DNA of 64,000 nucleotides from Actinokineospora xionganensis. GTDB taxonomy: Bacteria; Actinomycetota; Actinomycetes; Mycobacteriales; Pseudonocardiaceae. The notes under the pieces are model-generated. The model ran no database searches. It saw nothing but the letters and a program-made list of their open reading frames with translations, and was not told where the DNA came from. Each line of letters starts with the position of its first letter. Position 1 is the stretch's first letter. The stretch is from the NCBI RefSeq assembly GCF_014323725.1, contig NZ_JABVED010000001.1:602505-666504 (forward strand), written 5' to 3'. Shown here piece by piece: positions 17,534 through 29,528 of the stretch. The translations under genes and the position numbers were made by a program.

Positions 17534-18640
17534 ATGACCGCGACCGCTCCCACGGGCTCGGGCACCGAGCGCCGCGACGCACTCGCCGAGGCGATATTCC
17601 AGGCCACCATCGGCGCACAGGAACTACTGCACATCTACCTCGGCGACCGGCTCGGGCTCTACGCGGCACTCTCCGAGCTCGACACGGCGACCCCAGCCGA
17701 ACTGGCGGGAGCGGCCGACATCGCGCCGCGGTATGCCCGCGAATGGCTGGAGCAGCAGGCGGTCGCGGGGGTGCTGGACCTCGCGCAGGACAGCACCGAT
17801 CCGAACGCCCGCCGCTTCCGGCTCCCGGCCGCGGCGGCCGAGGTGCTGTGCGACCCGGACAGTCCGTATTTCATGGTGCCGCTCGCGCAGCTCTCGGTGA
17901 GCATCGCCCAGGCACTGCCCCGGGTCATGGCGGCCTTCCTGAACGGCGGCGGGGTGGCGTTCGAGGCCTACGGCGCCGACGCCCGCGAGGGCATCGAGCG
18001 GGTCAACCGGCCGATGTTCGGCAATCAGCTGGCGCAGGAGTGGATTCCGGCCATGCCCGACATCCATGACCGGCTCCGCGGAGCCGAACCGCCCGCCAGG
18101 GTGGCCGACCTCGGCTGTGGCAGCGGCTGGTCGACGGTCGCCATCGCGAACGGATATCCGCGGGCCTGGGTGGACGGGATCGACATCGATGAGGCGTCGA
18201 TCGACTCAGCGCGCCGCGTCGCCGCCGACGCGGGTCTGGCCGATCGGGTCACCTTCTTCCAACGCGACGCCGCCCATCCCGCGTTGGCCGGACGCTACGA
18301 CCTGGTGACGCTATTCGAGACCCTGCACGACATGGCACACCCCGTCGAGGTGCTGACCGCCGCGCGGGGCATGCTCGCCCACGGCGGCGCGGTCCTGGTC
18401 GGCGACGAGCGGGTCGCCGAGGAGTTCACCGCACCCGGCGACGATATCGAACGGTTCCACTACGGCTGGAGCGCCGTGCACTGCCTGGCGGTCGCCATGG
18501 TCGAACCGGACGCGGTGGGGACCGGCACGGCCATCCGCCCCGACACGGTGCGCCGCTACGCGCGGGAGGCGGGTTTCAGTGCCGTGACGGTGCTCCCGAT
18601 CGAACACGACTTCTGGCGCTTCTACCGACTTGATCCCTGA
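17534..18640 (+). CDS. SAM-dependent methyltransferase with winged-helix N-terminal domain
   Basis: 368 residues from the ATG preceded by GAGGAGG. The N-terminal 90 residues (LLHIYLGDRLGLYAALSE...TPAELAGAADIAPRYAREWLEQQAVAGVL) form the winged-helix dimerisation part found in O-methyltransferase-like and Rv2258c-type proteins. Motif I is VADLGCGSGWSTVAIA near residue 190, with the acidic GIDIDEASID next. TLFETLHDMAHP is motif IV. It is monocistronic, between the decayed region and the allantoin regulator. The substrate is unknown. Confidence 0.8.
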   Translation: MTATAPTGSGTERRDALAEAIFQATIGAQELLHIYLGDRLGLYAALSELDTATPAELAGAADIAPRYAREWLEQQAVAGVLDLAQDSTDPNARRFRLPAAAAEVLCDPDSPYFMVPLAQLSVSIAQALPRVMAAFLNGGGVAFEAYGADAREGIERVNRPMFGNQLAQEWIPAMPDIHDRLRGAEPPARVADLGCGSGWSTVAIANGYPRAWVDGIDIDEASIDSARRVAADAGLADRVTFFQRDAAHPALAGRYDLVTLFETLHDMAHPVEVLTAARGMLAHGGAVLVGDERVAEEFTAPGDDIERFHYGWSAVHCLAVAMVEPDAVGTGTAIRPDTVRRYAREAGFSAVTVLPIEHDFWRFYRLDP

Positions 18641-18678
18641 TCGGCGGGTCGGGACAAGCGGGTCGCATCGCGGTCAGG

Positions 18679-19440
18679 TCAGCCCAGTGCGGCGGACAGC
18701 TCCGCGGCGATTCCCTTCAGCGCGGGGACCACTTCGCCGTAGCGGTCCTCGCTGACGCGGGCGGCCGGGCCGGAGATGGAGATCGCGGTCATCGTGGGCG
18801 CACCGGGGACCGCGACGGCGATGCAGCGCACGCCCAGTTCCTGTTCTCCGTCGTCGACGGCGTAGCCCTGCTCGCGGATCGCGGCGAGTTGCTCGACGAA
18901 CGCGGCCGGGGTGGTGATCGTGTGCTCGGTGTGCGCGGGCATCCCGGTGCGCCGCAGCAGCTCGGTGACCTGACGCTCCGGCAGCTGCGCGAGCAGGACC
19001 TTGCCCACGGCGGTGGAGTGCGGCAGGACCCGCCTGCCGACCTCGGTGAACATCCGCATCGAGTGCTTCGACGGGATCTGGGCGACGTAGACGATCTCGT
19101 CGCCGTCGAGCATCGCCATGTTCGCGGTCTCGCCGATCTCGTCGACCAGCCGCGACAGGTGCGGCCGCGCCCACGCGCCGACCAGCTTGCCCGCGGTCTC
19201 GCCGAGGCGGATCAGCCGCGGCCCGAGTGCGTACTGCCGCGACTGCTCCTGCCGCACGTACCCGCGGTTGACCATGGTCCGCACGAGCCGATAGATCGTC
19301 GGCATCGGCAGGCCCGACAGTTTCGCGAGCTCGCTGAGCGGCACTTCACGGCCCGCGTCCGCCATGTGTTCTAGCAGGTCGAAGGCACGTTCGAGGGACT
19401 GGACGCCGCCCGACGGCTTCTCGGTGTCTGTGGATGCCAC
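18679..19440 (-). CDS. allR: IclR-family regulator of allantoin/glyoxylate genes (AllR-like)
   Basis: A 253-residue IclR protein starting at GTG 19440. The N-terminal winged helix (QSLERAFDLLEHMADAG...LSGLPMPTIYRLVRTMVNRGYV) precedes the effector domain with LPHSTAVGKVLLAQLP and a conserved Cys in ELGVRCIAVAVPG. It is divergent from malate synthase and the allantoin-glyoxylate genes. This is the arrangement known for Streptomyces coelicolor AllR, which represses these genes and is released by allantoin-pathway intermediates. Three related 15-bp sites lie in the intergenic space and a fourth upstream of hyi, which fits repression of both plus-strand units. Confidence 0.8.
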   Translation of the reverse strand: MASTDTEKPSGGVQSLERAFDLLEHMADAGREVPLSELAKLSGLPMPTIYRLVRTMVNRGYVRQEQSRQYALGPRLIRLGETAGKLVGAWARPHLSRLVDEIGETANMAMLDGDEIVYVAQIPSKHSMRMFTEVGRRVLPHSTAVGKVLLAQLPERQVTELLRRTGMPAHTEHTITTPAAFVEQLAAIREQGYAVDDGEQELGVRCIAVAVPGAPTMTAISISGPAARVSEDRYGEVVPALKGIAAELSAALG

Positions 19441-19450
19441 GGAAGCATCA

Positions 19451-19512
19451 TTCCATGATGCGAAAAGTTCTGGCGATTTCGTATGGCGAAAGTTATTGTT
19501 CGAGATACGAAA
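19451..19512. promoter_or_regulatory. cluster of three AllR-type operator candidates
   Basis: Three copies of TTYCRNNATRCGAAA-like sequence occur between allR and aceB: TTCCATGATGCGAAA at 19451-19465, TTTCGTATGGCGAAA at 19477-19491 (reverse orientation) and GTTCGAGATACGAAA at 19498-19512. The best copy is a dyad TTTCG-N5-CGAAA. Confidence 0.6.
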
Positions 19513-19532
19513 CGCCGACTCGAAGGACTGAC

Positions 19533-21131
<1,599 letters not shown>

Positions 21132-21133
21132 CC

Positions 21134-22321
21134 ATGGACGAGCTGCTGAGCGAACTGGACGCACTGCTCGCCCCGGTCGACGCGGAACTGCTGCGGCGGT
21201 ATCCCGGCGACACCCACACCCGACAGCCGGTGCACACGGTGTACGTGCCCGCCGACCGCTTCCACGCGGACCTGTGTGCCGAGTGGGGCGCGGAGGCGAC
21301 GCGGGCGCTGGCCGAGCACCCACTCGACCTCGACGACGAAGTACGCGCCCGGGTCATCGACAAGCTCGATCGCGAGCCGATCGAGGACCTGCGCGTCGAC
21401 TTCGAGGACGGTTACGGCAACCGACCCGATGCCGATGAGGACGCCGTGGCCCGCACCGCGGCGGCCGTCATGGCGCAGGGCCATATGCCCCCGTTCGTCG
21501 GGATCCGGTTCAAAAGCCTGGAGGCCGCGACCCGGCGGAGAGGCGTCCGAACCCTCGACCTGTTCCTGGGCGCTCTATTGGACGCCGGTCCCCTACCCGA
21601 CGGGTTCGTGGTGACGCTGCCGAAGGTCACCGCGGTCGAGCAGGTCGCGGCGATGACCGTCGTGTGCGAACGGCTCGAGGTGGCGCACGGGTTGCCACCG
21701 GGGCGGTTGCGGTTCGAGATCCAGGTGGAGACACCGCAGGCGATCCTCGGTCCCGACGGCACGGCTGCGGTCGCCCGGATGATCGACGCCGCGGCCGGGC
21801 GCTGCACCGGCCTGCACTACGGCACCTACGACTACAGCGCCGCACTCGGCGTCTCCGCCGCCCACCAGAGCATGGAGCACCCCGCGGCCGACCACGCCAA
21901 GGCGGTCATGCAGCTCGCCGCCGCGGGCACCGGGGTCCGGGTATCCGACGGATCCACCAACGTCGCGCCCGTCGGCGACAGCACGCCCGACGCGTGGCGG
22001 CTGCACGCCCGGCTGGTGCGCCGGTCGCTGGAGCGCGGCTTCTACCAGGGCTGGGACCTGCATCCCGCGCAGCTGGTGACCCGGTACGCCGCCACCTACG
22101 CCTTCTTCCGAGAGGGTCTTCCCGCAGCCGCCGAACGGCTGCGGGACTACGTGGGACAGACCGGCGGCGAGGTGCTCGACGAGCCCGCCACCGCCCAGGC
22201 GCTCGCCGCCTTCGTCGTGCGCGGCCTGAACTGCGGCGCCACCGACGACGCCGAGGTCGCCGAGCTCACCGGGCTCGACCGCGCCACGCTCGACAGCTTC
22301 GCCTGCCGCCGAGTCGGCTGA
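21134..22321 (+). CDS. DUF6986 family HpcH/HpaI aldolase/citrate-lyase-like protein
   Basis: A 395-residue TIM-barrel protein related to the HpcH/HpaI and citrate-lyase beta superfamily. The segments DLRVDFEDGYGNRPDADED (metal-ligand acidic cluster), FEIQVETPQAILGPDG (Glu at the active-site edge) and GLHYGTYDYSAALG fit that fold. The gene starts 2 bp after aceB and is probably co-translated. The family recurs beside malate synthase in actinomycetes but has no agreed activity that I know of. A lyase or condensing role on a glyoxylate- or ureidoglycolate-derived C2-C4 compound is possible, and is speculation. Confidence 0.7.
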   Translation: MDELLSELDALLAPVDAELLRRYPGDTHTRQPVHTVYVPADRFHADLCAEWGAEATRALAEHPLDLDDEVRARVIDKLDREPIEDLRVDFEDGYGNRPDADEDAVARTAAAVMAQGHMPPFVGIRFKSLEAATRRRGVRTLDLFLGALLDAGPLPDGFVVTLPKVTAVEQVAAMTVVCERLEVAHGLPPGRLRFEIQVETPQAILGPDGTAAVARMIDAAAGRCTGLHYGTYDYSAALGVSAAHQSMEHPAADHAKAVMQLAAAGTGVRVSDGSTNVAPVGDSTPDAWRLHARLVRRSLERGFYQGWDLHPAQLVTRYAATYAFFREGLPAAAERLRDYVGQTGGEVLDEPATAQALAAFVVRGLNCGATDDAEVAELTGLDRATLDSFACRRVG

Positions 22322-22392
22322 TCCCAGCACCGCGGGGCCTTGATTCTCGACGCCCCGACTCGTACTGTCGTTTTCACACAGCAAAACATTTA

Positions 22393-22407
22393 TTCCACAA
22401 TACGAAA
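22393..22407. promoter_or_regulatory. AllR-type operator candidate upstream of hyi
   Basis: TTCCACAATACGAAA matches the aceB-side site TTCCATGATGCGAAA at 12 of 15 positions and ends 15 bp before the hyi start codon. It would place hyi-glxR-gcl-glxK-allB-alc under the same repressor. Confidence 0.6.
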
Positions 22408-22422
22408 TTCCGGAGGTTCGTG

Positions 22423-23256
22423 GTGGGTCACTCGCTCCGCTTCGAGGTGAACTGCTCGATCCTGTTCACCGACCTGCCCCTGCTGGAGCGGCCGCGGGCG
22501 GCCAAGGACGCCGGTTTCGACGCCGTCGAGTTCTGGTGGCCGTTCCCCGAGGCGGTCCCCGCTCAGGCCGAGGTCGACGCGTTCGTCTCCGCGCTGCAAG
22601 ACGCGGACGTGCGGCTGGTCGGGCTGAACTTCTTCGCCGGCGACATGCCCGGCGGCGACCGTGGACTCGTGTCCTGGGTTGGCCGCGAGCAGGAGTTCCG
22701 CGACAACGTCGCCCTGGTCACCGAGATCGGTGTCCGCACCGGCTGCCGGGCGTTCAACGCCCTGTACGGCAACCGGATCGACGGTGTCGACCCCGGCGCC
22801 CAGGACGACCTGGGCGCGGCGAACCTGGCGCACGCCGCCGAGTCCGTCGCCCGCATCGGCGGCACCGTCCTGGTCGAGGCCGTCAGCGGCCCGCAGCCCT
22901 ACCCGCTGCGCACCGCGGCCGACGCGTTCGCCGTGATCGACCGGGTCGGCGCGCCGAACGTGCGGTTCCTCGCCGACCTGTTCCACCTTGCCATGAATAG
23001 CACTGTGAACGGCCGCATTGATGGGAATGGCCTGGACAAGGTCATCGACGAGTACGCCGACCGCACCGCGCACGTCCAGATCGCCGACGCCCCCGGCAGG
23101 CACGAGCCCGGCAGCGGCGACCTCGCTGTCGACGCCGCCTTGGCACGGTTGGAACGGGTGGGCTACCGCGGCTGGGTCGGCCTGGAATACGTCCCGAGCA
23201 CCACGACCGTCGAGAGCTTCGCGTGGCTGCCACGCGAGCGCCGGTCCGGCAAGTAG
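22423..23256 (+). CDS. hyi: hydroxypyruvate isomerase
   Basis: 277 residues. I chose the GTG at 22423 because it sits 6 nt after GGAGG; the adjacent GTG at 22420 is too close. It is a xylose-isomerase-like TIM barrel with RAAKDAGFDAVEFWWPF, LVEAVSGPQPYPLRT (metal-ligand Glu), RFLADLFHLAMN (Asp/His ligands) and GLEYVPSTTTVES at the end. It interconverts tartronate semialdehyde and hydroxypyruvate in the glycerate branch of glyoxylate use. First gene of a six-gene operon. Confidence 0.9.
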   Translation: MGHSLRFEVNCSILFTDLPLLERPRAAKDAGFDAVEFWWPFPEAVPAQAEVDAFVSALQDADVRLVGLNFFAGDMPGGDRGLVSWVGREQEFRDNVALVTEIGVRTGCRAFNALYGNRIDGVDPGAQDDLGAANLAHAAESVARIGGTVLVEAVSGPQPYPLRTAADAFAVIDRVGAPNVRFLADLFHLAMNSTVNGRIDGNGLDKVIDEYADRTAHVQIADAPGRHEPGSGDLAVDAALARLERVGYRGWVGLEYVPSTTTVESFAWLPRERRSGK

Positions 23257-23268
23257 AGGAGAACGAAC

Positions 23269-24144
23269 ATGACCACGATCGGATTCATCGGACTCGGGAT
23301 CATGGGTGGCCCGATGGCGGCCAACCTGGTGAAAGCCGGCTACGACGTCGTCGGCTGCAACCTGACCCAGCCCCCGGTCGAGCGGCTCGTCGCCGCGGGC
23401 GGGCGCGCGGCGAGCGGGATCGCCGAGGCCACCCGCGACGCCGACATCGTGATCACGATGGTCCCCGACTCCCCCGACGTCGAGGACGCGGTCCTGGGCG
23501 ACGACGGTGTGCTGGCCAACGCCAAGCCGGGTCTGCTGCTCATCGACTGCAGCTCGATCCGCCCGGCCACCAGCCGCGCGGTCGCCGAAGCCGCTGTCGC
23601 GCAAGGGGTCCGGGTGCTCGACGCCCCGGTCTCCGGCGGCGAGCAGGGCGCGATCGACGCCAGCTTGTCGATCATGGTCGGCGGTGAGGCCGCCGACTTC
23701 GAGACCGCCAAGCCCGTCCTGGACGCGGTCGGCAAGACCGTCGTGCACGTCGGACCGCACGGCGCGGGGCAGACGGTGAAAGCGGCCAACCAACTCATCG
23801 TGGCCGGCACTATCGAGCTTGTCGCCGAGGCGATCGTGTTCCTGGAGGCGCACGGCGTCGACATGGACGCGGCGATCAAGGTCCTCGCCGGCGGGCTCGC
23901 GGGCAACGCGATCCTCGACCGCAAGGCCGCGAACATGCTCAAGCGCGACTTCACCCCCGGTTTCCGGCTTTCCCTGCACCACAAGGACCTGGGCATCGTG
24001 CAGGCCGCGGCCCGCGACGCCGGTGTGGCGATCCCCCTGGGCGCGGTGGTGTCTCAGCTCGTCGCGTCGATGGTGGCGCGTGGTGACGGCTCCCTGGACC
24101 ACTCCGGGTTGCTCAAGCTCGTCCAAGAACTGTCCGGCCGCTGA
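23269..24144 (+). CDS. glxR: 2-hydroxy-3-oxopropionate (tartronate semialdehyde) reductase
   Basis: A 291-residue beta-hydroxyacid dehydrogenase. FIGLGIMGGPMAANLVKAGY is the NAD(P)-binding start, DAPVSGGEQGAIDASLSIMVGG is the substrate-binding signature, GAGQTVKAANQLIV contains the catalytic lysine, and HHKDLGIVQAAARD is the C-terminal motif. It reduces tartronate semialdehyde made by Gcl to glycerate. The gene lies 12 bp after hyi and 13 bp before gcl. Confidence 0.93.
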   Translation: MTTIGFIGLGIMGGPMAANLVKAGYDVVGCNLTQPPVERLVAAGGRAASGIAEATRDADIVITMVPDSPDVEDAVLGDDGVLANAKPGLLLIDCSSIRPATSRAVAEAAVAQGVRVLDAPVSGGEQGAIDASLSIMVGGEAADFETAKPVLDAVGKTVVHVGPHGAGQTVKAANQLIVAGTIELVAEAIVFLEAHGVDMDAAIKVLAGGLAGNAILDRKAANMLKRDFTPGFRLSLHHKDLGIVQAAARDAGVAIPLGAVVSQLVASMVARGDGSLDHSGLLKLVQELSGR

Positions 24145-24157
24145 GTAGGGAAGACAC

Positions 24158-25921
24158 ATGCCACGAATGACCGCCGCGCGCGCCGCGGTCGAGATCCTCA
24201 AGCGCGAGGGCGTCACGCACGCCTTCGGGCTGCCCGGCGCCGCCATCAACCCGTTCTACGCCGCGCTGCGCGACAGCGGCGGTATCGATCATGTCCTGGC
24301 CCGCCATGTCGAGGGCGCCTCGCACATGGCCGAGGGCTACACCCGGGCCAAACCGGGCAACATCGGTGTGTGTGTCGGGACTTCGGGGCCCGCGGGCACC
24401 GACATGATCACTGGCCTGTACTCCGCGGCCGCCGACTCGATCCCCATCCTGTGCATCACCGGGCAGGCCCCGGTGGCCCGGCTGCACAAGGAGGACTTCC
24501 AGGCCGTCGACATCACCTCGATCGTCAAACCGGTCACCAAGATGGCGATGACCGTGCTGGAGGCCGCGCAGGTTCCGGGCGCGTTCCAACAGGCGTTCCA
24601 CGTGATGCGTTCGGGCCGTCCCGGCCCGGTGTTGCTGGACCTGCCGATCGACGTGCAGCTCACCGAGATCGACTTCGACCCCGACACCTACGAGCCGCTG
24701 CCGGTCTACAAGCCTGCCGCGACCCGCGCGCAGATCGCCAAGGCGCTGGACATGCTCGCCGAGGCCGAGCGCCCGCTGATCGTCGCCGGTGGCGGCATCA
24801 TCAACGCCGACGCCGCCGACCTGCTCGTCGAGTTCGCCGAGCTGACCGGTGTCCCCGTCGTGCCGACGCTGATGGGCTGGGGCGCGATCGCCGACGACCA
24901 CCCGCTGATGGCGGGCATGGTCGGCCTGCAGACCGCCCACCGCTACGGCAACGCCACCATGCTGGAGTCGGACTTCGTCCTGGGCATCGGCAACCGCTGG
25001 GCCAACCGGCACACCGGTGGTCTCGACACCTACCGGCAGGGCCGCACGTTCGTCCACGTCGACATCGAGCCCACCCAGATCGGGCGCGTGTTCGCCCCCG
25101 ACTACGGGATCGCGTCCGACGCGAAGGCGGCTCTGGAGCTGTTCGTCGAGATCGCCCGCGAACGCAGCCTCCCGGACCGAACCGAATGGGCGGGGTCGTG
25201 CCAGGCGCGGAAGCGGACGCTGCAGCGGCGTACGGACTTCGACAACACCCCGATCAAGCCGCAGCGGGTGTACCAGGAGATGAACCGCGCGTTCGGCCCG
25301 GACACCCGCTATGTCACCACGATCGGGCTCTCGCAGATCGCGGCGGCACAGTTTCTGCACGTCTACCGGCCCCGGCACTGGATCAACTGCGGCCAGGCCG
25401 GTCCCCTGGGCTGGACGCTGCCGGCGGCGATCGGCACCGCGGTCGCGGACCCGGACACCCCGGTGGTCGCCCTGTCGGGGGACTACGACTTCCAGTTCAT
25501 GATCGAAGAGCTGGCGGTCGGCGCTCAGTTCTCCATCCCGTACATCCACGTGGTCGTGAACAACGCCTACCTGGGGTTGATCCGGCAGGCGCAGCGCGGG
25601 TTCGACATGGACTTCTGCGTGCAGCTGTCCTTCGAGAACATCAACTCCCCGGAGCTGGGCGCCTACGGCGTCGATCATCTGAAGGTCGCCGAGGGGCTGG
25701 GCTGCAAGGCGATCCGGGTGACCGACCCGGACGACCTGCTCTCGGCGTTCGAGAAGGCCAAGTCGATGATGGCCGAGTTCCGGGTGCCCGTGGTCGTCGA
25801 GGTCATCCTGGAGCGGGTCACCAACATCTCGATGGGCACGGAGATCGACAACGTGGTCGAGTTCGAGGAACTCGCCACCCGACCGGAGCACGCGCCGACC
25901 GCCGTCCGCACGCTCGATTGA
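24158..25921 (+). CDS. gcl: glyoxylate carboligase
   Basis: A 587-residue ThDP enzyme. In the N-terminal PYR domain the motif reads [18 protein letters not shown]: a valine follows the histidine where most ThDP enzymes have the catalytic glutamate. That substitution is the hallmark of glyoxylate carboligase. The C-terminal PP domain has [30 protein letters not shown], the GD...NN ThDP/magnesium motif. It joins two glyoxylates with CO2 loss to form tartronate semialdehyde. Normal length, with FAD-domain features retained. Confidence 0.96.
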   Translation: MPRMTAARAAVEILKREGVTHAFGLPGAAINPFYAALRDSGGIDHVLARHVEGASHMAEGYTRAKPGNIGVCVGTSGPAGTDMITGLYSAAADSIPILCITGQAPVARLHKEDFQAVDITSIVKPVTKMAMTVLEAAQVPGAFQQAFHVMRSGRPGPVLLDLPIDVQLTEIDFDPDTYEPLPVYKPAATRAQIAKALDMLAEAERPLIVAGGGIINADAADLLVEFAELTGVPVVPTLMGWGAIADDHPLMAGMVGLQTAHRYGNATMLESDFVLGIGNRWANRHTGGLDTYRQGRTFVHVDIEPTQIGRVFAPDYGIASDAKAALELFVEIARERSLPDRTEWAGSCQARKRTLQRRTDFDNTPIKPQRVYQEMNRAFGPDTRYVTTIGLSQIAAAQFLHVYRPRHWINCGQAGPLGWTLPAAIGTAVADPDTPVVALSGDYDFQFMIEELAVGAQFSIPYIHVVVNNAYLGLIRQAQRGFDMDFCVQLSFENINSPELGAYGVDHLKVAEGLGCKAIRVTDPDDLLSAFEKAKSMMAEFRVPVVVEVILERVTNISMGTEIDNVVEFEELATRPEHAPTAVRTLD

Positions 25922-25935
25922 GCGAGGATCAGGGT

Positions 25936-27048
25936 ATGGATGTCGTGGTCGCACCGGACAAGTTCAAGGGCTCGCTGACCGCCCGCGAGGTCGCCGCGCA
26001 CATCGCCGCCGGGTTGCGGTCGGTGTTGCCGGGTCTCGCGGTGCGGGAGGTGCCCGTGGCCGACGGCGGCGATGGCACCCTCGACGCGGTGGTCGCCGGT
26101 GGGTTCCGGCTGGTCCAGGTCCGGGCGTCGGGCCCGACCGGGGAGCCGGTCGACACCGGGTACGCGTTGCGCGACGGTGTCGCGGTGGTCGAGTTGGCCG
26201 ACGTGTCCGGGCTCGGGCGGCTGCCGGGTGGCGTCCTGGAGCCGGTGCGGGCGTCGTCGTACGGGACCGGGGAGGTGGTGCGCGCGGCGCTCGACGCGGG
26301 TGCGCGCACCGTCGTCCTCGGTCTCGGCGGCTCCGCCTGCACCGACGGCGGGACCGGGATGCTCCGGGCGCTCGGTGCCCGCCTCCTCGACGGGGGCGGC
26401 GCCGAGGTGAGCGCCTGGGCGTCGGTGGAGCGTCTCGATCTCGCCGGGCTGCACCCTCGGGTGCGGTCCGCCGAGATCGTGGTCGCCTCCGATGTGGACA
26501 ACCCGCTGCTCGGCGACCACGGCGCGGCGGCGGTGTACGGGCCGCAGAAGGGGGCGAGCCCCGCGCAGGTGCGGCTGCTCGACACCGCGCTGGCCCGGTG
26601 GGCGGCGGTCGTGCGCCGGGAGACCGGGGTGGACGCCGCTGACCTGCCGGGTGCGGGTGCTGCCGGTGGTGTCGGATTTGCCGCGCTCGCCCTCGGCGCC
26701 ACCCTGCGACCGGGTATCGCCTACCTGCTCGACGTCCTCGGGTTCGGCAAGCACCTGACCGAGGCCCGGCTGGTCGTCACCGGTGAGGGTTCGCTCGATG
26801 AGCAGACCCTGCGCGGCAAGGCCCCGGCCGGAGTGGGCGCGGCTGCCCGAGCGGCCGGGGTTCCCGTGGTCGCGGTCGCGGGTCGGATCCAGCTGGCCCG
26901 TGCGGACCTGGCCGCGGCGGGGTTTGCTGGGGCGTACGCCCTGACCGACCTGGAACCCGACCCGGCCCGCTGCATGGCCGAAGCGGGCCCCCTGCTCGAA
27001 CGGCTCGCCGCGCAGCGGGTCGCCGCCCACTTGGAGGTTTCTCCATGA
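25936..27048 (+). CDS. glxK: glycerate kinase (GarK/GlxK family)
   Basis: 370 residues beginning [20 protein letters not shown], the diagnostic start of the class II glycerate kinase family. [29 protein letters not shown] and [17 protein letters not shown] complete the conserved set. It phosphorylates D-glycerate, usually at position 2, feeding 2-phosphoglycerate to lower glycolysis. It is the last step of the glyoxylate-to-glycerate branch here. Its stop overlaps the allantoinase start by 4 bp (ATGA). Confidence 0.93.
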   Translation: MDVVVAPDKFKGSLTAREVAAHIAAGLRSVLPGLAVREVPVADGGDGTLDAVVAGGFRLVQVRASGPTGEPVDTGYALRDGVAVVELADVSGLGRLPGGVLEPVRASSYGTGEVVRAALDAGARTVVLGLGGSACTDGGTGMLRALGARLLDGGGAEVSAWASVERLDLAGLHPRVRSAEIVVASDVDNPLLGDHGAAAVYGPQKGASPAQVRLLDTALARWAAVVRRETGVDAADLPGAGAAGGVGFAALALGATLRPGIAYLLDVLGFGKHLTEARLVVTGEGSLDEQTLRGKAPAGVGAAARAAGVPVVAVAGRIQLARADLAAAGFAGAYALTDLEPDPARCMAEAGPLLERLAAQRVAAHLEVSP

Positions 27049-28379
27049 CCGACTTCGACCTGGTGTTGCGGTCCCGGCGGGTCATCACCGCGTCCGGCGA
27101 GCAGGCAGGCTGGGTGGGTGTCCGCAGCGGGCGCATCGCCGCCGTCGAACCCTTCGACACCCCGGTGCGGGCCGGTCAGATCATCGACCTGGCCGACGAC
27201 GAGGTGCTGCTGCCCGGGCTGGTCGACACCCATGTGCACGTCAACGAACCCGGCCGCACCGAGTGGGAGGGCTTCGCCAGCGCCACCCGGGCCGCCGCCG
27301 CGGGCGGGGTGACGACCATCGTCGACATGCCGCTCAACAGCATTCCCCCCACTGTCGACGTCGACGCGCTGCGGGTGAAACGCAAGACGGCCGACGGTCA
27401 GGTGTGGGTGGACACGGGTTTCTGGGGCGGCGCTGTGCCTGGCAACGTTTCTGCGCTGCGACCGCTGCATGACGCCGGGGTGTTCGGGTTCAAGTGCTTT
27501 CTGCTGCACTCCGGTGTCGACGAGTTCCCCCACCTGACCGCCGCCGAACTCGACGAGGCCATGCGCGAGGTGGCCGCGTTCGACGGCCTGCTGATCGTGC
27601 ACGCCGAGGACGCGGACACCATCGACCACGCCCCACATGAACCCGGTGCCGCCTACGCGGACTTCCTGCGCTCACGGCCCCGCGTGGCCGAGGACGTGGC
27701 CATCGCCCAGGTCATCGAACTGGCCCGGCGCACCGGGTGCCGCGCGCACATCCTGCACCTGTCCAGCGCCGACGCCCTGCCGATGATCGCCGCCGCACGC
27801 GGCGAGGGTGTGCGGCTCACGGTGGAAACGTGCCCGCACTACCTGAGCTTCACCGCCGAGGAGATCGGCGAGGGCGCCACCCAGTTCAAGTGCTGCCCAC
27901 CGATCCGGGAGGCCGACAACCGCGAACAGCTGTGGCAGGCCCTGGCCGACGGCGTCATCGACTGCGTCGTGTCCGACCACTCCCCCTGCACCCCCGAACT
28001 GAAACGCCTCGACCGTGGTGACTTCGCCGTCGCGTGGGGCGGGATCGCCTCGATCCAGCTGGGTCTGCCCGCCATCTGGTCCGGCGCCCGCGACCGCGGC
28101 CACACCCTGGCCGACGTCGTCGCGTGGATGGCCGAGCGGCCCGCGGAGTTGGCCGGGTTGAGCAGCAAGGGCCGCATCGCGGTGGGCGCCGACGCCGACT
28201 TCTGCGTCTTCGCCCCCGACGCGCAGTTCGTGGTCGACCCAGCCGTCCTGCACCACAAGAACCCCATCACCCCGTACGCGGGCCGCACGCTGACCGGTGT
28301 CGTCCGCGACACCTGGCTGCGCGGCACGCGCATCGCCGAACGGCCGCACGGACGGCTGATATCCCGAGGAGAGTCATGA
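27045..28379 (+). CDS. allB: allantoinase
   Basis: A 444-residue cyclic amidohydrolase. [21 protein letters not shown] carries the first metal histidines, and [11 protein letters not shown] carries the lysine expected to be carboxylated. [14 protein letters not shown] and [15 protein letters not shown] give further metal ligands, and [14 protein letters not shown] gives the catalytic Asp. This combination separates allantoinase from dihydropyrimidinase and dihydroorotase. It hydrolyses allantoin to allantoate and is coupled to glxK and alc by 4-bp overlaps. Confidence 0.95.
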   Translation: MTDFDLVLRSRRVITASGEQAGWVGVRSGRIAAVEPFDTPVRAGQIIDLADDEVLLPGLVDTHVHVNEPGRTEWEGFASATRAAAAGGVTTIVDMPLNSIPPTVDVDALRVKRKTADGQVWVDTGFWGGAVPGNVSALRPLHDAGVFGFKCFLLHSGVDEFPHLTAAELDEAMREVAAFDGLLIVHAEDADTIDHAPHEPGAAYADFLRSRPRVAEDVAIAQVIELARRTGCRAHILHLSSADALPMIAAARGEGVRLTVETCPHYLSFTAEEIGEGATQFKCCPPIREADNREQLWQALADGVIDCVVSDHSPCTPELKRLDRGDFAVAWGGIASIQLGLPAIWSGARDRGHTLADVVAWMAERPAELAGLSSKGRIAVGADADFCVFAPDAQFVVDPAVLHHKNPITPYAGRTLTGVVRDTWLRGTRIAERPHGRLISRGES

Positions 28380-29356
28380 CCGGCTTCACCGACCTGCCAG
28401 ATCTGGCCGTGCGCACCCTGGGCGGCGGCGTGGTCGCCGCCAACGACGAGCTGTTCGCCGAGCGGGAAAACCTCATCCGCCCCACCGCGGCCGTCTACCA
28501 ACCCCACACCTTCGGCCACAAGGGCCAAATCTACGACGGCTGGGAAACCCGTCGCAGGCGCTCACCGGGGCATGACTGGGCCATCGTCCGCCTGGGCGTC
28601 GCCGGCATCATCCACGGTGTCGTGGTGGACACGGCATGGTTCGTCGGGAACTACCCGGAGCACTGCGCGGTCGAGGGCGCCGCGGTCACCGGCTACCCGA
28701 GCCCCGAAGAACTGGCCGACGCAGACTGGGTGGAGCTGGTCCCGAAGTCGGCCCTCAAAGGCGACACCCGCAACCTCTTCGCCGTCGACTCGACCATGCG
28801 CTTCACCCACGTCCGCCTCAACATCTTCCCCGACGGCGGCGTCGCCCGACTGCGCGTGCACGGGGAGGTCGTCCCCGACCCGGCACTGTTCGACGGCGTG
28901 CCCCTGGATTTGGCCGCGATGGAGAACGGCGGCGTGATCACTGGCTGCTCCAACATGTTCTTCGGCGGCCCGGCGAACCTCCTGCTGCCCGGCAAGGCCC
29001 GAACCATGGGCGAAGGTTGGGAAACCGCCCGGCGCCGCGACGACGGCAACGAGTGGGTGGAGGTGCGACTGGCCGAGGAAGGTGTGGTGCGGCAGGTCGA
29101 GATCGACACCACCCACTTCGTCGGCAACGCCCCCGGCTGGTTCCGGCTCAGCGGCGGCGAGGTGGAACTGATCCCCCGCACCCGCCTACAGCCCGACACC
29201 CGCCACCTGTTCAAGGTCGACCTGCCCGCCCCTGTCCAACACATCCGGGTCGACACGTACCCGGACGGCGGATTCGGGCGACTGCGCGTCTATGGCTCCC
29301 TGACCAGCGCCGGCCTCGCTCGAATGACTCAGCGCTACACCGATTCCCGGACTTGA
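28376..29356 (+). CDS. alc: allantoicase
   Basis: 326 residues. It has two allantoicase repeats, each a jelly-roll: the first with [14 protein letters not shown] and [18 protein letters not shown], the second with [22 protein letters not shown] and [17 protein letters not shown]. The two-domain order and length are normal. It cleaves allantoate to ureidoglycolate and urea. The ATG overlaps the allantoinase stop and has GAGGAGAG upstream. The next pathway enzyme, ureidoglycolate lyase, is not encoded in the window. Confidence 0.95.
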   Translation: MTGFTDLPDLAVRTLGGGVVAANDELFAERENLIRPTAAVYQPHTFGHKGQIYDGWETRRRRSPGHDWAIVRLGVAGIIHGVVVDTAWFVGNYPEHCAVEGAAVTGYPSPEELADADWVELVPKSALKGDTRNLFAVDSTMRFTHVRLNIFPDGGVARLRVHGEVVPDPALFDGVPLDLAAMENGGVITGCSNMFFGGPANLLLPGKARTMGEGWETARRRDDGNEWVEVRLAEEGVVRQVEIDTTHFVGNAPGWFRLSGGEVELIPRTRLQPDTRHLFKVDLPAPVQHIRVDTYPDGGFGRLRVYGSLTSAGLARMTQRYTDSRT

Positions 29357-29377
29357 TCGGTCAGCGAGGTCGGTTCA

Positions 29378-29397
29378 CGGCCGCGAGAACGCGGTCG
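29378..29397 (+). terminator. weak hairpin after alc
   Basis: CGGCCGCG and CGCGGTCG pair with one mismatch around a 4-nt loop, 22 bp after the alc stop. It is the only hairpin candidate seen near the end of the hyi-alc operon. Confidence 0.3.
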
Positions 29398-29528
29398 GAG
29401 TTGATCCAGTCGACGCCTTTAAGGTCGAGTCCGGTGATCCTACCGAGGTAGGTGTAGGCGCGCGCTCTCATGATTTCCGGCTTGGGTGTGTCGCCCCAAA
29501 TGCAGGCTGGGCGTTTGGTCGCGCGGTT

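Noticed and set aside
22333-22357. CGGGGC/GCCCCG hairpin after the DUF6986 gene
   Set aside because: Only 6 bp with a 13-nt loop, ordinary for this base composition; not enough to call a terminator.
24370-27048. 892-codon plus-strand frame joining antisense-like residues to glycerate kinase
   Set aside because: Its first half is an out-of-frame reading of gcl; the real kinase begins at the ATG at 25936.
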